Positions 61,308 through 64,000 of a stretch of DNA of 64,000 bases are shown here, in pieces. Each line of letters starts with the position of its first letter. Within the stretch, counting starts at the first letter, position 1. A program made the position numbers and the translations under genes. Origin of the DNA: Amoebidium appalachense (lineage: Eukaryota; Ichthyosporea); the NCBI GenBank assembly GCA_963693365.1, contig CAVNZM010000014.1, positions 2,604,001 to 2,668,000 on the forward strand, in the 5' to 3' direction. The notes under the pieces were generated by a model, which saw only the letters and a program-made list of their open reading frames with translations, searched no databases and was not told the DNA's origin.

Positions 61308-64000
61308 TTTATCCTTCTTCTTCTGGAATGCTCGGACACTGGGCCCCCAAAAGGGCCTCCCCCCCGGGACACTCGACGATAAAATCAGCTACATACAACA
61401 ACAGACAAACAACCACACGTTTACAGTGATTTGCGAAACACAGTTTAAAAACCACCACAAATTCAACTCTACATTGGTCGACACATCCACACACCCCGGT
61501 TACGCGAAAAACCGAGGCATTATTGTACTTGCCGCACCACACGTGAGAGTGAAGTGCAAACCGGTAGCAAAAACGGAATTCTCGGTTTCTATAGAGTTTC
61601 TTTCTAATGTTTTTACTTTTGTATATTACCCACCATCTATGTCGGTTGTCGAATTGACTCACGAGTTGTCACAGTTACCAATGTCCACTGTTATTTTAGG
61701 TGATTTTAACACGCGACTCCACCACACAGACACACTGCAAGTGAGTGTCGGGTACCCATCTAAGCCCCCGGAGCGTGCTATCCCTTTAGCAAGGTATGTC
61801 CAAAGTCACACTTTGCGGTTCCCTCAAATATCCCATGCCCACAACACCGACTGGGGAGTGGCCTTTTGGCCATCAACCATGTCAAAACTCTCTCTCCCTC
61901 CTAACCTCTCTAGGTCATCTGACCACTCTCCTATCCTTTTCCTACCTAAGATCTCCCTTGATCTGCTCCCCCCTCCCCCTCCCACCTTTCGCCTCCGTCT
62001 ATCCCAGCTTAAGTCACAGTGGGGTAGAGTTGATGTATGTGTATGCTATGCTACGAAACACCCTATATATATGCGCCTATTAGAATCTGCACAAGCCAGG
62101 CCAGATTCACATCTCGTACTAGATACATGCACTAACTTTATTGTTGATGATTTGATAGATCTCGGTGATTATGCTGGCGGTGGTAGGAAGGAATATCCCG
62201 ATGCTCTCTTGTTACCAAACACCACTCCCGCTAGACTAGGTGAACCCCTGTCTCAAAAGGAAAGCTTGCGCCGGCTTGCTAGTATGAATCGATTTGGCCC
62301 CCCTGCTCGTATTATTGGTGATACCACTGGAGACCCCCTCATAGACTCTGATAAGTATTTCTCGGAACTGTTTAAAGATAGGACCCCCGCTCAGAAACCT
62401 ATTGTGTGGCCTGTAGACCCATCTATCCCCATAGAATCGATCCTCCCCTTTTTCAGTCCCGATGCCATATGGTCTGTGATATCTAGTTATAGCTCTAGTA
62501 AGTCTTGTGGACCTGATGGACTCCCTGCTGGGTTTCTTAAAATCCTTGTTCCCTCCTACCCACAAAAGGAAAGTGATCGTGCTATTAAACCTGATCTTAC
62601 TATCATGTTAAGCTCTCTCTTTTCTTGGTGTGTTAAATGTGGACATGTCCCGTCATCTTGGTTAGATACCTTAGTGATCCCCATAGTTAAGAAGGACTCT
62701 GAGGGCCCCATATCATCCTTTCGCCCCATTACACTAACCCAGGTTGTTCGTAGATTCTTTGAAGCTTGCTTACTTAGGTTATTTGCACATCACCCTAGGT
62801 TTCAATCTATTCTTCACATACACCCATGCCAATCCGCTTTTCGTAAAAACAATTCATGTTATGTTCAAATAATGGCACTGCACGATTCTATGCAAGTTGG
62901 TGCACAATATGTTGGCTTTATTGATTGGAAAACTGCTTACGATTCTGTCTCCCCTGGTCTCCTATGGGAAAAGCTTGCTGCACGGGGTGTACCACACTGC
63001 ATTGGTGTTCTGTTAGAAGCACTCTTGTCTCAAACCTATGGTAGAGCTGTGGTTAATGGGCATCTTTCATATGGTTTTGCTCGTACTAGAGGTCTCTTGC
63101 AGGGTTCATTGCTTAGCCCCTTTTTGTTTAACCTATTTATAGATGATTTGGCTGTCAAGATTTACGCCGAAAACGATGACCCTATTAATAACTTTCCGCC
63201 TGCACTTCTCTATGCTGATGATCTGTCCCTCCTTGCCCGTACCCCTAGACGCCTGCAAAGATTGTTCGATGTAGTGTCAGAGTGGTGCAAGGCAAACCTT
63301 ATGATCCTTAACATAGACAAATGTGGTGTTCTTGTACCTGATATAGCTAACAATTTACACACATTTACATTATCATCTAAACCTGTACCTATAGTTCCAG
63401 AATACAAATATCTTGGTGTTCCGGTTGATTCTGTTGGTGTTATGTTTCCCCATATGGTCGAAAAGAGGGTAGAGTTGGCTCGTAAGCGGTTAGCTTTCTT
63501 CTCGGCTAATATTTTTAAAGACACACCCCTCCATCCTTCTATTAGACTTACATTTATTCGCACTTTTGTCTTCCCGGCATGTGAATATGGTTTACCCCTT
63601 CTCGCCGCTTGGATCAAGAAAGAGAGAACTAGAGCGCTTAAACCCTTGGCAAATTTCCTTGAAGCAGAAGTTGCCTCCTTTCTATCTAACAACTGTTGTA
63701 AACCTGGGCCTGTAACGCTCTCGATATATGGTCTGGTCCCAATAGCTGCTAGAGTATCCTATCTCGCGCTGAAATTCAATAAGCACATAAGCCGCTTAAA
63801 GAAGTATTTGCCCTCCCACCCTCTCTTCTCTATCCGACCTGTCCCCTCCTCACCTCTCCCCTCTTTCCTCCCCTCTCTCTCCCCTTCTCCCCTGGGCACA
63901 AATACAAATAAACCCCGCAATAGTGTGTGTGTGATTTTGGACTGCCACTTACTTATTAAACATGTACACAATCACAAGATAATCACGCAATATAACAAAT
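61300..64000 (+). CDS. LINE ORF2 endonuclease-reverse transcriptase (3' incomplete)
   Basis: 900 codons are open to the window edge. The ATG lies inside the last codons of ORF1 (ATGCCTAA overlap), suggesting termination-reinitiation. N-terminal APE-like endonuclease: FFFWNART near the start, catalytic E46 (VICETQF), G134-D-F-N137 and S-D208-H209. Reverse transcriptase from about residue 400: SCGPDGLPAGFLK, then SFRPITL. Block A is F-I-D542-W-K-T-A-Y-D; block B/C is RGLLQGSLLSPFLFNLFIDDL; the catalytic Y638-A-D640-D641 is followed by KCGVL and YKYLGVPV. The thumb and C-terminal region follows to GTNTNKPR at the edge. Using the truncated copy at 44530 as a guide, the full protein would be about 1060 residues. 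It should nick target DNA and copy element RNA by target-primed reverse transcription. No RNase H is visible in the part present. Confidence 0.92.
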   Translation, partial: MPNLSFFFWNARTLGPQKGLPPGTLDDKISYIQQQTNNHTFTVICETQFKNHHKFNSTLVDTSTHPGYAKNRGIIVLAAPHVRVKCKPVAKTEFSVSIEFLSNVFTFVYYPPSMSVVELTHELSQLPMSTVILGDFNTRLHHTDTLQVSVGYPSKPPERAIPLARYVQSHTLRFPQISHAHNTDWGVAFWPSTMSKLSLPPNLSRSSDHSPILFLPKISLDLLPPPPPTFRLRLSQLKSQWGRVDVCVCYATKHPIYMRLLESAQARPDSHLVLDTCTNFIVDDLIDLGDYAGGGRKEYPDALLLPNTTPARLGEPLSQKESLRRLASMNRFGPPARIIGDTTGDPLIDSDKYFSELFKDRTPAQKPIVWPVDPSIPIESILPFFSPDAIWSVISSYSSSKSCGPDGLPAGFLKILVPSYPQKESDRAIKPDLTIMLSSLFSWCVKCGHVPSSWLDTLVIPIVKKDSEGPISSFRPITLTQVVRRFFEACLLRLFAHHPRFQSILHIHPCQSAFRKNNSCYVQIMALHDSMQVGAQYVGFIDWKTAYDSVSPGLLWEKLAARGVPHCIGVLLEALLSQTYGRAVVNGHLSYGFARTRGLLQGSLLSPFLFNLFIDDLAVKIYAENDDPINNFPPALLYADDLSLLARTPRRLQRLFDVVSEWCKANLMILNIDKCGVLVPDIANNLHTFTLSSKPVPIVPEYKYLGVPVDSVGVMFPHMVEKRVELARKRLAFFSANIFKDTPLHPSIRLTFIRTFVFPACEYGLPLLAAWIKKERTRALKPLANFLEAEVASFLSNNCCKPGPVTLSIYGLVPIAARVSYLALKFNKHISRLKKYLPSHPLFSIRPVPSSPLPSFLPSLSPSPLGTNTNKPRNSVCVILDCHLLIKHVHNHKIITQYNK

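Larger units (their letters stand above)
59695..64000 (+). mobile_element. Non-LTR retrotransposon (APE-type LINE), 3' end beyond the window
   Basis: Structure: a 5' leader with an 18-bp tandem array, ORF1 (60123-61307), then ORF2 (61300 onward) overlapping ORF1 by 8 bases in a different frame. ORF2 has an apurinic-type endonuclease and a reverse transcriptase with all key residues. Both frames are open with no stop or frameshift, so this copy may be recently active. The 5' limit is arbitrary; I placed it where the GC-rich leader begins. The 3' end is missing but is modelled by the fragment at 44530-45178, which ends TAG-(CA)n. The clade cannot be assigned by eye. Confidence 0.88.

Overview
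This is eukaryotic nuclear DNA, most likely from a free-living or host-associated protist. Protein genes have spliceosomal GT-AG introns, and there is a nuclear-type tRNA gene with a poly-T terminator, TATA-box promoters and a non-LTR retrotransposon. The best-resolved gene encodes Sec23, whose sequence looks closer to animal and fungal Sec23 than to plant Sec23. An opisthokont-related protist such as an ichthyosporean is therefore plausible, but that is inference. Much of the window is simple sequence: very long C/G homopolymers, (CA/GT)n, (CT/GA)n, (TA)n and mixtures of these.

Layout. 0-2.4 kb: simple repeats and unannotated sequence. 2.5-3.5 kb: an intronless gene for a small secreted protein with three six-cysteine 'CC' modules. 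3.6-17.5 kb: repeat desert, including a roughly 2.9 kb C-rich/CA satellite, in which only weak candidate exons of an unrecognised + strand gene can be seen. 18.1-18.6 kb: a third member of the cysteine-module family, cut off after its signal-peptide region by a (CA)n tract. 19.0-19.7 kb: a diverged 280-bp direct duplication. 21.2-21.9 kb: a four-module member of the same secreted family. 25.5-44.3 kb, minus strand: a complete 21-exon sec23 gene (764 residues) spread over 18.8 kb because its introns are packed with low-complexity DNA. 44.5-45.25 kb: a 5'-truncated LINE fragment ending in (CA)n. 46.3-54.0 kb, minus strand: a 10-exon gene for a 306-residue protein with four CBS domains, with a tRNA-Leu(CAG) gene nested in its fifth intron. 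57.4-59.1 kb, minus strand: an intronless gene for a 549-residue secreted EGF-repeat protein. 59.7-64.0 kb: a LINE with an 18-bp tandem array upstream, ORF1, and an endonuclease-reverse transcriptase ORF2 that runs off the end.

Functionally the window mixes housekeeping genes (COPII coat, CBS-type regulator, tRNA) with highly repeat-prone secreted proteins. Three themes stand out. The secreted genes share a compact TATA promoter at about -68 to -80 from the ATG. The LINE family ends directly in (CA)n, in a window saturated with (CA)n. Many sec23 introns carry low-complexity tracts anchored at the 5' splice site, and in at least two introns the 3' splice site region itself has been duplicated into the intron. 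I built the exon structures by hand from reading frames, splice signals and remembered family alignments; intron phases agree at every junction.
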